A DNA stretch of 48,452 nt from Gracilibacter sp. (GTDB taxonomy: Bacteria > Bacillota > Desulfitobacteriia > Desulfitobacteriales > Syntrophobotulaceae). Position 1 is the stretch's first letter. Each line of letters starts with the position of its first letter. The notes beneath the pieces were generated by a model. It ran no database searches. It was not told the origin of the DNA and was given only the letters and a program-made list of their open reading frames with translations. Where the stretch lies: positions 1 through 48,452 of the forward strand of contig JAGXFZ010000112.1 of assembly GCA_024637055.1 (NCBI GenBank), read 5' to 3'. The translations under genes and the position numbers were made by a program. Positions 35,920 to 45,139 of this stretch are shown in pieces.

Positions 35920-36519
35920 GTGCAGAAAAAAGGGATGTTAGTAGTGATTTCGGGTCCCGCCGGAGTAGGGAAAGGTACGCTTTGTCGGGCACTACTTACT
36001 CAATCAACCGACTTAGAATATTCTGTTTCAGTAACAACCAGGCCTTCCAGACCAGGGGAAACTGATGGTAAAGAATACTATTTTCGGTCAAAAGAAGAGT
36101 TTCTAAAAATGATTGAGGATGGAGAACTATTAGAGTGGGCGGAATTCCTCGGGAATTTTTATGGGACTCCTCGATTTCATGTCCAAGCAATGCTCAACCA
36201 AGGAAAAACAATTATTTTGGAAATTGACATTCAGGGAGCTAAACAAGTCAAAAGTCAGTGTTCTGAAGGGGTATTCATATTTATCGTGCCTCCATCTTTT
36301 ACGGTCTTATCTGAGAGGTTACGCGGTAGAGGGACAGAAAGCGAAGAAGTAATACAAAATAGGCTTGCAAGAGCGGTTGAAGAACTGGAAAATGTTAAAG
36401 ATTATGATTACATTATAGAAAACAATGATATTGATGTAGCAGTTGAAAGACTGAAGAGTATAATAGTTGCAGAGAATAGTAGTACGAAACGAGTGGCATT
36501 CTTTTCAAAGGAGGAATAA
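35920..36519 (+). CDS. gmk: Guanylate kinase
   Basis: 199 residues from the GTG at 35920; CTAGGAGG at 35906-35912 is well spaced for it and too near the ATG at 35914, which is the alternative. Phosphorylates GMP to GDP. P-loop SGPAGVGKGTL, the GMP-binding TTRPSRPGETDGKEYYF, and LEIDIQGAKQV. It sits two bases before rpoZ, the conserved gmk-rpoZ pair of many bacteria. Confidence 0.95.
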   Translation: MQKKGMLVVISGPAGVGKGTLCRALLTQSTDLEYSVSVTTRPSRPGETDGKEYYFRSKEEFLKMIEDGELLEWAEFLGNFYGTPRFHVQAMLNQGKTIILEIDIQGAKQVKSQCSEGVFIFIVPPSFTVLSERLRGRGTESEEVIQNRLARAVEELENVKDYDYIIENNDIDVAVERLKSIIVAENSSTKRVAFFSKEE

Positions 36520-36521
36520 AT

Positions 36522-36725
36522 ATGAGACAACCATCCCTAGATGTATTGATGAAGTTTGTAGACTGTAAATACACTCTGGTTATAGCAGCAGCTAAAAGAG
36601 CTCGTATTCTTATGGCAAATTCTGATGCAGATGAGTTTAAGGATATTAAACCTGTTAGCCGTGCTTTAGCCGAAATAGGAGAGGGGAAAATAAACCTCGA
36701 TTTTTTGAGTGAGGGTACTAAGTAA
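36522..36725 (+). CDS. rpoZ: RNA polymerase omega subunit
   Basis: 67 residues, short but normal for Firmicutes. It has the omega core YTLVIAAAKRARIL and KPVSRALAEIGEGKI. AAAGGAGG precedes the ATG. It assists assembly of RNA polymerase and, in many bacteria, ppGpp response. It overlaps coaBC by one base (TAATG). Confidence 0.93.
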   Translation: MRQPSLDVLMKFVDCKYTLVIAAAKRARILMANSDADEFKDIKPVSRALAEIGEGKINLDFLSEGTK

Positions 36726-37936
36726 TGTTAGAGGGAAAGCGAATCCTTCTAGGAGTTACCGGAGGTATAGCAGCTTATAAGTCTGTTGAGATCGTAAGCA
36801 GGTTAAGGAAAAAAGGTGCTGAGGTTTATGTTGTGATGACCAAATCAGCAACTGAATTCGTTACACCTATTACGTTTAGAAGTATATCCGCTAATCCGGT
36901 TTATACTTCTATGTTTGATGAGCCCAAAACTTGGAACATTGAGCATATTTCCCTAGCCGAGCAAGTGGATGTAGCTTTGGTAGCCCCTGCGACAGCAAAT
37001 ATCTTAGCAAAGATGGCTACGGGAATAGCAGATGATTTTCTGTCTACTGTTCTTTTGGCTGTCAAATCACCTATATTTGTGGCTCCGGCAATGAATGATG
37101 CAATGTATCATCATCCTGCTACCCAGAAGAACTTAGGAACACTCCAAGAACGAGATATTCGCTTTATCGGACCTACCAAGGGTTTTCAAGCTTGTGGCAC
37201 CGAGGGTGATGGTCGAATGAGTGAACCTCTAGATATAGTTGAAGAACTTGAAAATTATTTTACGCAACATAAAACTAGAGAAATGTCAGGTAAGAAGGTT
37301 CTGGTTACCGCAGGCGGAACCAGAGAACCACTTGATCCTGTTAGATATATAGGTAATTTCAGCTCAGGGAAAATGGGCTATGCCATTGCCCAAGCTTTCG
37401 CAGAGGTAGGCGCCCAAGTGACTCTGGTTAGTGCTCCATCTGAGATAGCTGTACCATCAGGAGTTGAAGTTGTTCAGATATCTACAGCAGAAGAGATGTA
37501 TAGCGAAGTTCTGCAACGTTTTCCGGAACAAGATATCGTTGTTAAAGCCGCCGCAGTAGCAGATTATAGACCAGTTGTAAGGGAAACCCAGAAGATGAAG
37601 AAGAGTGGTCAGCGCCTTCAACTGGAGTTAGTTCCTAATCCAGATATACTAACTACATTAGGCCAAAAAAAACAACACCAGTTCATTGTGGGATTTGCTG
37701 CAGAAACACAAAATCCTTTAGATAATGGTTTAGAGAAAATGAAAAGAAAAAACTCTGATATGCTGGTTGTCAATGATGTAACCTTACCAGGTGCGGGGTT
37801 TGGGACAGATACCAATATAGTAAGTTTCTTGTTTGCTAATGGTAGCAGAAGAGATTTGCCCAAGATGAGTAAACTTGAAATCGCTAGGCAACTAGTTAAA
37901 GAAATAGCCAATTTGAGGTCTAAAACAAAGGAGTGA
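36725..37936 (+). CDS. coaBC: Phosphopantothenoylcysteine decarboxylase / phosphopantothenate-cysteine ligase
   Basis: 403 residues, a fused two-domain enzyme of coenzyme A synthesis. CoaC part (1-180): flavin-binding GVTGGIAAYK, catalytic His in NIEHISL, PAMNDAMYHHP, and GFQACGTEGDGRM with the CoaC cysteine. CoaB part (190-403): VTAGGTREPLDPVRYI, NFSSGKMGYAIA, KAAAVADY. No separate ribosome site stands clear of rpoZ, so translation is probably coupled through the TAATG overlap. Confidence 0.95.
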   Translation: MLEGKRILLGVTGGIAAYKSVEIVSRLRKKGAEVYVVMTKSATEFVTPITFRSISANPVYTSMFDEPKTWNIEHISLAEQVDVALVAPATANILAKMATGIADDFLSTVLLAVKSPIFVAPAMNDAMYHHPATQKNLGTLQERDIRFIGPTKGFQACGTEGDGRMSEPLDIVEELENYFTQHKTREMSGKKVLVTAGGTREPLDPVRYIGNFSSGKMGYAIAQAFAEVGAQVTLVSAPSEIAVPSGVEVVQISTAEEMYSEVLQRFPEQDIVVKAAAVADYRPVVRETQKMKKSGQRLQLELVPNPDILTTLGQKKQHQFIVGFAAETQNPLDNGLEKMKRKNSDMLVVNDVTLPGAGFGTDTNIVSFLFANGSRRDLPKMSKLEIARQLVKEIANLRSKTKE

Positions 37937-37942
37937 TAACTG

Positions 37943-39130
37943 ATGGTTTATAAAAAGCTGTTTACCTCGGAATCTGTTACAGAAGGGCATCCCGACAAGA
38001 TATGCGATCAAATATCCGATGCTATCTTAGATGCTGTACTGAAAGAAGACAAGGGAGCCAGAGTTGCATGTGAAACCGTAGTGACTACTGGTTTGGTTCT
38101 TGTCAGTGGAGAAATTACAACAAGCTGTTATGTAGATATTCCGCGTATCGTAAGAGAGACCATTAGACATATCGGATATACAAGAGCAAAATATGGCTTT
38201 GACGCTGATACCTGTGCAGTGCTAACCTCTATAGGAGAACAGTCTACAGATATTGCATTAGGCGTTAATAGAGCTTTAGAAGTAAGAGGATCCATGGATG
38301 AGGACGTCGAAGAAATTGGTGCAGGTGACCAAGGAATGATGTTTGGCTATGCAACTAATGAGACCGAATCTTATATGCCGGTGCCAATAGACCTAGCACA
38401 TAGATTGTCTAGGAGATTGGCAGAAGTACGTAAGTCAGATTTACTAGACTATTTAAGACCCGATGGTAAGACTCAGGTAACTGTTGAATATAAGAATGGT
38501 AAACCGTTTAGGGTGGACACCATTGTTATATCTTCCCAACATCATCCTGAAGTTGCCCAAGAACAAATCAGAGAAGATATTCTAGAGAACGTGGTTATGC
38601 CAGTCGTTTCACCTGAGATGTTAGATGATGAAACACGTTATTTCATCAATCCTACCGGCAGGTTTGTTATCGGGGGACCTCAAGGTGATGCTGGTCTAAC
38701 AGGAAGAAAGATTATTGTTGATACCTATGGTGGCATGGCCAGACATGGGGGAGGAGCTTTTTCAGGAAAAGATCCAACAAAAGTTGACCGATCGGCAGCA
38801 TATGCAGCCCGCTATGTGGCGAAAAATGTTGTTGCAGCGGGTTTAGCTGATCGTTGCGAGATCCAGTTAGCTTATGCCATTGGGGTTGCTCATCCAGTTT
38901 CCATAGCAGTTGAGACTTTCGGAACTTCTAAAATTAGTGATGATAAGATAGTGCAACTGATTGAGGAAAACTTCGATCTTCGTCCAGCTTCAATAATCCG
39001 GACTCTTGATTTGCTACGGCCTATCTATCACCAAGTTGCAGCCTATGGACATTTCGGCCGAATAGACTTAGATCTTCCTTGGGAAAGATTGGATAGAGTC
39101 GATAATCTGAGAAAGCAAGCAGGGTTATAG
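37943..39130 (+). CDS. metK: S-adenosylmethionine synthetase
   Basis: 395 residues, full length. Makes SAM from methionine and ATP. Motifs: [55 protein letters not shown] precedes the ATG. It is the last gene of the cluster, 6 bp after coaBC. No SAM riboswitch is possible at this spot because the gene has no free leader. A terminator follows. Confidence 0.96.
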   Translation: MVYKKLFTSESVTEGHPDKICDQISDAILDAVLKEDKGARVACETVVTTGLVLVSGEITTSCYVDIPRIVRETIRHIGYTRAKYGFDADTCAVLTSIGEQSTDIALGVNRALEVRGSMDEDVEEIGAGDQGMMFGYATNETESYMPVPIDLAHRLSRRLAEVRKSDLLDYLRPDGKTQVTVEYKNGKPFRVDTIVISSQHHPEVAQEQIREDILENVVMPVVSPEMLDDETRYFINPTGRFVIGGPQGDAGLTGRKIIVDTYGGMARHGGGAFSGKDPTKVDRSAAYAARYVAKNVVAAGLADRCEIQLAYAIGVAHPVSIAVETFGTSKISDDKIVQLIEENFDLRPASIIRTLDLLRPIYHQVAAYGHFGRIDLDLPWERLDRVDNLRKQAGL

Positions 39131-39154
39131 CACAAACTAAAAATTCATATAAAT

Positions 39155-39190
39155 AAAGAAACTGCAGGGAATCGAGGCAGTTTCTTTGTA
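39155..39190 (+). terminator. Terminator after metK
   Basis: AAAGAAACTGC (39155-39165) and GCAGTTTCTTT (39177-39187) pair exactly around an 11-base loop, with the last arm ending in a T-rich run. Confidence 0.8.
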
Positions 39191-39195
39191 TATAA

Positions 39196-39225
39196 TTGTT
39201 TGGAGGCTATTATTTGGTATATAAT
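39196..39225 (+). promoter_or_regulatory. Candidate promoter for the phenylacetate-CoA ligase gene
   Basis: TTGTTT (39196-39201), 18-base spacer, TATAAT (39220-39225), just after the metK terminator and 75 bases before the start codon. Confidence 0.5.
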
Positions 39226-39299
39226 AGTATCAGCAGTATGGAAAATGTATTTAAGAAAAAGTATTTTGGGGAAAAAGTATTTTAGGAGGATGGTAGAGC

Positions 39300-40559
39300 A
39301 TGTCCCACGAAGAACTGCTTAAAGGATTAAGAAAGACAGTAGAACAGGTTCTTAAAGCACCATATTATAAAAAAAAGTTGGCCCAGGTAGATATTCATTA
39401 TCCACATGATATTAAAAAGTTGGATGATTTCTGGAAAATACCCTTAACAGAGAAGGAAGATTTACGTCAGAATTATCCTTTCGGCTTATTTGCAGAACCA
39501 ATGGAGAAGATTGTAAGAGTTCATGCTTCTTCAGGGACAACAGGGAAACCAACAGTTGTAGGGTATACGCGGGATGACATTAAATTATGGGCTAAAATAG
39601 TAGCTAATGGGCTGCGAAGAATTGGAGTAACATCTAACGACGTGGTTCAAGTCGCATATGGATATGGTCTATTTACCGGAGGCATGGGATTGCATTACGG
39701 TTGTGAGGAGCTTGGTGCTCTTGCTATCCCGATTTCTGGTGGTAATACCCAAAGACAATTGATGATTATGCGTGACTTTGGAAGTACTGTTTTATGCTGT
39801 ACACCCTCGTATGCCTTATACTTGGCAGAAAGCTTAGAGGAGGCAGGCATCTCAAGGGATGAGCTCAAGCTTCGAGTAGGTGTTTTTGGAGCTGAACCAT
39901 GGACAGACCAGATGAGGGATGAAATCGAAGCTAGATTGGGTATAAGAGCTGTCGACATCTACGGTCTTAGTGAGATTATGGGACCTGGAGTGTCTATGGA
40001 ATGCCTAAAAGGTGAAGGATTGCATATCGACGAACACTTTTATCCTGAGATCCTAGATAAAGATGGTAACCCGGTTCCTGAAGGGACAGATGGGGAGCTT
40101 GTCTTAACCAGCATCGATAAGAAAGGATTCCCGGTTCTTCGTTACAGGACGAAAGACTTGACAAGCATCTCATATGGTCAATGTGTATGTGGACACCATG
40201 GTTGGACTATGAAGAGAGTCTCAGCACGGGTTGATGATATGCTAATTATACGTGGAGTTAACGTTTTCCCCAGTCAGGTGGAAGAAGCTATTCTCACAGT
40301 TGGCGGGATAGAACCTCACTATCTTATTATTGTCGATAGAGAAGGGAATCTCGATAGCATGGAGGTGCTAGTAGAACTAAGTGCAGATAGTTTCACTGAT
40401 GAAATTCGTCAATTGGAAGAACTTCAGGAAAGTTTGGAAGAAAAAATTGAAGATATCCTTGGCCTTACGGTAAAGGTACGGTTGGTAGAACCTAAAAGTA
40501 TAACACGTAGTGAAGGTAAGGCTAAAAGGGTAATAGATAAGCGACAAGAAAAATTATAA
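39300..40559 (+). CDS. paaK: Phenylacetate-CoA ligase-like AMP-forming enzyme
   Basis: 419 residues of the PaaK branch of adenylate-forming enzymes. The ATP motif is SSGTTGKPTVVGYT; further YGYGLFTGGMGLHYG, DIYGLSEIMGPGVSMEC and the C-terminal hinge with RVDDMLIIRGVNVFPSQVEE. Links an aryl acid, in known members phenylacetate, to CoA. In Clostridia such ligases often accompany indolepyruvate oxidoreductase genes, which are not seen here. The ACT protein that usually follows is present. Exact substrate uncertain. Confidence 0.88.
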   Translation: MSHEELLKGLRKTVEQVLKAPYYKKKLAQVDIHYPHDIKKLDDFWKIPLTEKEDLRQNYPFGLFAEPMEKIVRVHASSGTTGKPTVVGYTRDDIKLWAKIVANGLRRIGVTSNDVVQVAYGYGLFTGGMGLHYGCEELGALAIPISGGNTQRQLMIMRDFGSTVLCCTPSYALYLAESLEEAGISRDELKLRVGVFGAEPWTDQMRDEIEARLGIRAVDIYGLSEIMGPGVSMECLKGEGLHIDEHFYPEILDKDGNPVPEGTDGELVLTSIDKKGFPVLRYRTKDLTSISYGQCVCGHHGWTMKRVSARVDDMLIIRGVNVFPSQVEEAILTVGGIEPHYLIIVDREGNLDSMEVLVELSADSFTDEIRQLEELQESLEEKIEDILGLTVKVRLVEPKSITRSEGKAKRVIDKRQEKL

Positions 40560-40572
40560 GGAGGAATTGATA

Positions 40573-40965
40573 ATGCAACAGTTGTCTATTTTCCTGGAAA
40601 ATGCTAAAGGCCGTTTAGCACAAGTTCTAAATATTCTTGCTGAGCTTGGAGTGAATATCAGGGCTCTATCCTTAGCAGATACGAAAGATTATGGTGTGCT
40701 TAGAATTATTGTAGAAGATGCTGAAAAAGTCGCAGCTGATTTAAAAGAGCGTAATTGTGTAGTTAAACTTACGCCCGTTTGGGTTCTCAAAGTAGCAGAT
40801 GCTACAGGTGGATTGGCAGAAATATTAAATAAGCTAGTTGCTGAAGGGGTAATTGTTGAATATATGTATGCCTTTGTAGAGAAAGCAAACGAACAGGCTC
40901 AGGTGGTATTGAGAGTAAGAGATGAAGAAATAATGAAAGCAGCTATGGAAAAATTGGGCTTGTAG
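40573..40965 (+). CDS. Tandem ACT domain protein
   Basis: 130 residues from the ATG at 40573 (AAGGAGG nine bases upstream; a TTG at 40567 is rejected). Two ACT domains: QQLSIFLENAKGRLAQVLNIL at 3-23 and a second starting near VWVLKVADATGGLAEILNKL. ACT pairs bind amino acids. The partnership with a PaaK-type ligase suggests sensing of aromatic amino acids (known association, inferred role). Confidence 0.9.
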   Translation: MQQLSIFLENAKGRLAQVLNILAELGVNIRALSLADTKDYGVLRIIVEDAEKVAADLKERNCVVKLTPVWVLKVADATGGLAEILNKLVAEGVIVEYMYAFVEKANEQAQVVLRVRDEEIMKAAMEKLGL

Positions 40966-41058
40966 TTTAAAGAAATTTACACTAAACAGCAAAGAAAGAA
41001 GTATATAACAAATAAAACCACATATTATTATTAAAAGTGAGAAATGGGGTAAAGAGGT

Positions 41059-42147
41059 TTGTTGAATCATTCTTTGCAGACAGATATTCAAATAAGAACA
41101 GGAAGTATGACAGACTGTGTAGGGATGGGCTACTTCTTCTTATGTGAGGATGGAAGTTGCGCATGTGTCAATAATGGGGATTATAAATTTCTCAACAATT
41201 TAACCAAGGGTAGCTGTGAACAAGTTCGAGATGGAGATGGCGGAATAGTAAAGTTAAAAGACTATATTATTCCCGAAGATAAACAACTATTGGACGAACA
41301 TATACAACGCTGTTCTGAGGCACGTGAGGATATTGTTACGATTCTAGCTATCCAAATGCATGATGGTAATACACAACAAATACAACTTAACTCCTTGTCA
41401 GGTCATATACGTGAGTATTACGGGCAGAAGGGTTATCTTACTACAATGCTTAACCTACGTGATTTTCAAGGACTTAAGGATGTCTTTCAGCGCCTTGAAG
41501 AATTAAATCTAGTAGGGAAAATAGCAGGTACTGTAGCTCATGAAGTTCGTAACCCGCTTACTGTGGTCAGGGGTCACCTTCAATTGTTGAGTTGGGATGA
41601 AAGCTTAAAAAAACACACTGAAAAGCTAGAGACGATGATTCTGGAAATAGATCGGGCTGTGGAAATTCTTACTGAGCTTTTATATATGAGTAATCCAACC
41701 CAATCAAAACTAGAGCGCGAAAATATTAACACCGTGTTGAATAACTTATTTCAGCTATTAAACGCAGAGGCTCTGGTTAACTTACATGAGGTTATTTTCG
41801 ACTTAAATCCTGTTCCGGATGTGATGCTAGACAAGAAAAGATTCCGACAAGTAGTTTTAAATCTAGTCAATAATGGATTTCAAGCTATGGAGAATCACAG
41901 TTCCATAATAATCCGTACATATTTCAATGAGGGTAAAGTTTATTTCACTGTGAAAGACCATGGCAAGGGCATACCACCTGACGTACTGAAGAGAATTGGA
42001 ACCCCTTTCTTAACCACTAAAACGAATGGGACAGGATTAGGACTGGCTTCTTGCTATAACATAGTTGCACAACATGGGGCGAATATGGAAATAGATACGG
42101 GTCCTGAAGGCACGACATTTACCATAACTTTTGATGAAGTGATTTAA
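41059..42147 (+). CDS. Orphan soluble sensor histidine kinase with Cys-rich sensor
   Basis: 362 residues. Two adjacent TTG codons (41059, 41062) may start it after AAAGAGG; an ATG at 41107 after AGGAAGT is possible but would drop the first cysteines' context. N-terminal PAS-like region (about 15-130) with cysteines at 20, 29, 34, 36 and 53. HisKA with His161 in VAHEVRNPLTVVRGHLQLL, then HATPase with NLVNNGFQAM, KDHGKGIPP and GTGLGLAS. No membrane segment and no response regulator beside it. The kinase core resembles sporulation kinases that feed Spo0F or Spo0A, a plausible role in a spore former. Confidence 0.85.
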   Translation: MLNHSLQTDIQIRTGSMTDCVGMGYFFLCEDGSCACVNNGDYKFLNNLTKGSCEQVRDGDGGIVKLKDYIIPEDKQLLDEHIQRCSEAREDIVTILAIQMHDGNTQQIQLNSLSGHIREYYGQKGYLTTMLNLRDFQGLKDVFQRLEELNLVGKIAGTVAHEVRNPLTVVRGHLQLLSWDESLKKHTEKLETMILEIDRAVEILTELLYMSNPTQSKLERENINTVLNNLFQLLNAEALVNLHEVIFDLNPVPDVMLDKKRFRQVVLNLVNNGFQAMENHSSIIIRTYFNEGKVYFTVKDHGKGIPPDVLKRIGTPFLTTKTNGTGLGLASCYNIVAQHGANMEIDTGPEGTTFTITFDEVI

Positions 42148-42171
42148 GCATAAAAATAAATTGAACTAGTA

Positions 42172-42206
42172 AGATGACAGTTAATGAAAATCTGTCATCT
42201 TTTTCT
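42172..42206 (+). terminator. Terminator after the histidine kinase
   Basis: AGATGACAG (42172-42180) and CTGTCATCT (42192-42200) pair exactly, followed by TTTTTCTTT. Confidence 0.8.
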
Positions 42207-42310
42207 TTGTCAAATAATTGTGACCAAAAAGGAGAGATATAAATATAATGAATCTAGAATCAGTTTTGAGATAGGTACTTCTATCACTTGTAGCATAAGG
42301 AGGAATTAGT

Positions 42311-42856
42311 TTGTTCAGTTACCAGAAGCGGTTAATGTTTCCTGTGTATATAGAATATCCTGATAAAGATATTGCCCATTTACTCCAACAGCATTATGTA
42401 GGCAATGATAGTGAATTTGCTCAATTTACAAGAGTTATGTTCCAACATCTCCATATCCATAACCCTTACTTAAGAGACCTATTAGGGATGATTGCTGCAG
42501 AAGAATTAGGTCATCTTGAATTGGTTACAGCGGCAATAAAAAAGCTAGGTGGACGGGAGCCTTTGGTCAATGAACTTTTATCTGAATATCCTGATTCTGT
42601 CTCTGGAGCTGAAATTTTGAAAGGAATGAAAGAGAACGAAGAAGCTGAGGAAAGAGCTATAAAACTGTATACAAAGCTTTTAGCGAAGACCGATGATTTC
42701 CATCTGAAACGAATACTTCAATTCTTAATTAATCGGGAAGACGTACATCGCAAAATATTTAGCAAAATTATAATACTTATTACCCAGGAAGCAGGTAATG
42801 AGCAGTTTGCGGCATTAATTCATGAGTACAAAATGAGTTTAAGAGTTATATCCTGA
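42311..42856 (+). CDS. Ferritin-like manganese catalase/CotJC family protein
   Basis: 181 residues starting at TTG (AAGGAGG eleven bases upstream). Four-helix ferritin-like fold with likely metal ligands in NDSEF, EELGHLE, ENEEAEERAIKLY and REDVHRKIF. The beginning YQKRLMFPV resembles CotJC and manganese catalases (WxYEKKLQYPV type). CotJC-type proteins sit in spore coats, and true catalases protect against peroxide. No cotJA or cotJB is adjacent. An eight-codon frame (ATG 42248) with its own ribosome site precedes it, perhaps a leader or a decayed start. Confidence 0.75.
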   Translation: MFSYQKRLMFPVYIEYPDKDIAHLLQQHYVGNDSEFAQFTRVMFQHLHIHNPYLRDLLGMIAAEELGHLELVTAAIKKLGGREPLVNELLSEYPDSVSGAEILKGMKENEEAEERAIKLYTKLLAKTDDFHLKRILQFLINREDVHRKIFSKIIILITQEAGNEQFAALIHEYKMSLRVIS

Positions 42857-42942
42857 TTATAGTTAGTAATTAATATATGTAACAAACTATGCTCTCCGTC
42901 AATAGACTATGGTGGGATAAAATCTGTTTTGGAGGAGAGAAA

Positions 42943-44295
42943 ATGCGTTTATTAATTTCTAAACTTAATTACGAAGAACTTGTAGAGGGGGTGGATACTC
43001 CAGTATGGTTAAGAAGTGGCAAACAGGTTAAAGGGATAAATTTTGATAATGCTGCAACCACCCCACCCCTAAAATCAGTAATTGAAGAGATAACTAATTT
43101 TGCGCCACTATATTCCTCTATCCATCGAGGGGCAGGATATAAGTCGAGAATATCTTCAGACAAATATGAAGATGCGAGAGAGAAGGTTATGCAATTCGTA
43201 GGTGCTGATAAAAAAAAAGACGTTGCAATTTTTGTTAAGAATGCAACAGAGGGAATAAACAAGGTTGCCTACAGATTATGTCAAGAAAACGATACGTACA
43301 TTAAAGGTCATGAAGATGAAAAATGCGTTATACTTTCAACCGCCATGGAACATCATTCTAACGACCTTCCTTGGAGAGATAAATATGAAGTTGATTACAT
43401 AGATGTCGATGAATGTGGAAGACTCGTATTTGATGACCTAATTGCCAAGTTAGAAAAATATAAAGGAAGAGTCAAGCTAGTAGCAGTAACAGGTGCTTCT
43501 AATGTCACCGGTTATGTTAACCCGGTGCATAAAATCGCTGAATGGACACATAAATATGGAGCCAAGATACTGGTTGATGGATCTCAGCTTATCCCTCATA
43601 TGCCTTTTTCAATGAAACCATCAGGATCAAGTAAGCATATAGATTTTTTGGTATTTTCTGCTCATAAAATGTATGCTCCATTTGGAGTAGGGGTACTCAT
43701 TGGACCCAAGGAGTTCTTTGCGCAAGGAAATCCCGATTATGCTGGTGGTGGTACTGTTCGGGCCGTTACACCTGACTTAGTTATCTGGAACGATCCTCCC
43801 TCTAAGGACGAGGCCGGTACCCCTAACCTGATGGGAGTAATCGCCCTATCAGCAGCGATCAAATCCTTAAACTCCATAGGGATGAAGAATATCGATAAAC
43901 ATGAGAGAGCACTATCGCACCGATTAATCCAGGGGCTTAAAAGTATTGATTGTATAGATGTGTATTGTGCAGACGATGAGAATCAAGAACGAGTAGGTAT
44001 AGTACCATTTAATATGAAAGGTATTAACCATGAAAAGCTTGCAGAAATCTTGGCAGGGGAAGCAGGGATTGCAGTTAGAAGTGGATGTTTTTGTGCTCAT
44101 CCTTATGTCGTAAGATTGATGAAAGTAACTCCAGCTAAAATTACTAGTGTGGTTGAAAATCCAGAAGAACCTAAACCAGGCATGGTACGAATAAGTTTCG
44201 GTATGTATAATAATCATCAGGAAGTTGACAGACTTCTGCAAGCATTACAAGAAATAGCCAAGGATAGAAGACGTTATACAAAGAATTACAAATAA
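42943..44295 (+). CDS. Class V aminotransferase, cysteine desulfurase-like
   Basis: 450 residues from the ATG at 42943 (GGAGGAG nine bases upstream); the open frame from 42889 has no ribosome site. The fold-type I PLP lysine is Lys242 in FSAHKMYAPFGVGV. INFDNAATTPPL stands at the N-terminus and AVRSGCFCAHPYVVRL holds the cysteine region where desulfurases bear their persulfide. Possible activities are cysteine desulfurase or selenocysteine lyase. The next gene is DsrE-like, so a sulfur hand-over is likely (inference). It differs from housekeeping IscS, which has an iscU partner. Confidence 0.85.
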   Translation: MRLLISKLNYEELVEGVDTPVWLRSGKQVKGINFDNAATTPPLKSVIEEITNFAPLYSSIHRGAGYKSRISSDKYEDAREKVMQFVGADKKKDVAIFVKNATEGINKVAYRLCQENDTYIKGHEDEKCVILSTAMEHHSNDLPWRDKYEVDYIDVDECGRLVFDDLIAKLEKYKGRVKLVAVTGASNVTGYVNPVHKIAEWTHKYGAKILVDGSQLIPHMPFSMKPSGSSKHIDFLVFSAHKMYAPFGVGVLIGPKEFFAQGNPDYAGGGTVRAVTPDLVIWNDPPSKDEAGTPNLMGVIALSAAIKSLNSIGMKNIDKHERALSHRLIQGLKSIDCIDVYCADDENQERVGIVPFNMKGINHEKLAEILAGEAGIAVRSGCFCAHPYVVRLMKVTPAKITSVVENPEEPKPGMVRISFGMYNNHQEVDRLLQALQEIAKDRRRYTKNYK

Positions 44296-44304
44296 AAAGT
44301 ATAA

Positions 44305-44355
44305 ACCACCACAATATTACCGAAAATATAACCAGGATTACTCGGTAAAGGTGGT
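44305..44355 (+). promoter_or_regulatory. Hairpin covering the ribosome site of the DsrE-like gene
   Basis: ACCACC (44305-44310) pairs with GGTGGT (44350-44355), and TACCG (44318-44322) with CGGTA (44343-44347). The right arm is the Shine-Dalgarno (AAAGGTGGTG) of the gene at 44364, so the folded RNA would hide it. Confidence 0.5.
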
Positions 44356-44363
44356 GTTAGATT

Positions 44364-44843
44364 ATGGAAGAGAAAAAACTCAGTATTATACTTTTCAGTG
44401 GTGAGTATGATAAAGCCATGGCTGCTTTAATTTTGGCAAATTCGGCTAGGGAAATGAATATTACTGTCCATATTTTCTTTGCTTTTTGGGGTCTTAGCCT
44501 AATAAGAGACCCTGATAAAATGTCATTAGAAGATAAAAATACTTTCGAGAAAATGTTTAGTCTTATGGCACCAAAAGGACCGGAGGATCTACCACTTTCC
44601 AAGATGAACTTTGGAGGTTTAGGGAAGGTCATGCTCAAAGAAATGATGGAAGAACATCATGCTCCAGACTTAACGGCTTTTCTTAAAGGAGCACAAAAAA
44701 AGGGGGTAAACTTCTATGCCTGCAAGCTTTCTGTTGAGGTTATGGGGTACAAGCTTGAGGAGTTTTTACCCGATGTTAAGGAATTAACCGCCAATGAATA
44801 TTTAGCTGATGCTCTGGAAGCAGATATCCAGTTGTTTATTTAA
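44364..44843 (+). CDS. DsrE/DsrF-like sulfur-transfer family protein
   Basis: 159 residues of the DsrE/DsrF-like superfamily (Rossmann-like). It starts KLSIILFSGEYDKAMAALILAN, has a FFAFWGLSLIR segment, and Cys120 in NFYACKLSVEVMGYKLEEF, the expected site for a sulfur carrier. The neighbour upstream is a desulfurase-like enzyme, which could supply the persulfide. The leader can fold over the ribosome site. It ends in an 8-base tail-to-tail overlap with the minus-strand gene. Confidence 0.82.
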   Translation: MEEKKLSIILFSGEYDKAMAALILANSAREMNITVHIFFAFWGLSLIRDPDKMSLEDKNTFEKMFSLMAPKGPEDLPLSKMNFGGLGKVMLKEMMEEHHAPDLTAFLKGAQKKGVNFYACKLSVEVMGYKLEEFLPDVKELTANEYLADALEADIQLFI

Positions 44844-45135
44844 GTTTAGGAATCTTGTATTCCTTTTCCTGATCATCAGCATCGATTACTGTGGTAAAAT
44901 TTTGGTCATCATTAGGGGTGGTATCATAGTTGTTGCTAGGTTTTCCATTATGCATGGTATAACTGTAAAAGGTAACGGAACTTTTAGGGTTTTTATTAAA
45001 CAGCTTCATATAGATTAGTCTGCCAATAATTCCAATACCTAATATAACAAGGAAAACCCAAAAGAACATAATAGCTATGAAAATCATACCTAGCGAAAGT
45101 ATTGTCCATAGAATATACCTTATAGCATTAGACAA
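44836..45135 (-). CDS. Hypothetical small membrane protein
   Basis: 99 residues starting at TTG (complement of 45133-45135) with AGAGGTG five bases upstream, inside the end of the previous minus-strand gene. Two hydrophobic stretches (about 5-25 and 25-43) are followed by a polar tail rich in Asn, Asp and Lys. I do not recognise the family. Its position 4 bases after the stop of the membrane gene at 45140-45748 and the shared strand suggest one operon. Confidence 0.65.
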   Translation of the reverse strand: MSNAIRYILWTILSLGMIFIAIMFFWVFLVILGIGIIGRLIYMKLFNKNPKSSVTFYSYTMHNGKPSNNYDTTPNDDQNFTTVIDADDQEKEYKIPKLK

Positions 45136-45139
45136 ATCA

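Noticed and set aside
37930-37945. SAM riboswitch for metK
   Set aside because: Only 6 bases separate coaBC and metK, so there is no room.
42248-42274. Eight-codon leader peptide before the ferritin-like gene
   Set aside because: It has a ribosome site but no attenuator structure or diagnostic codons follow.
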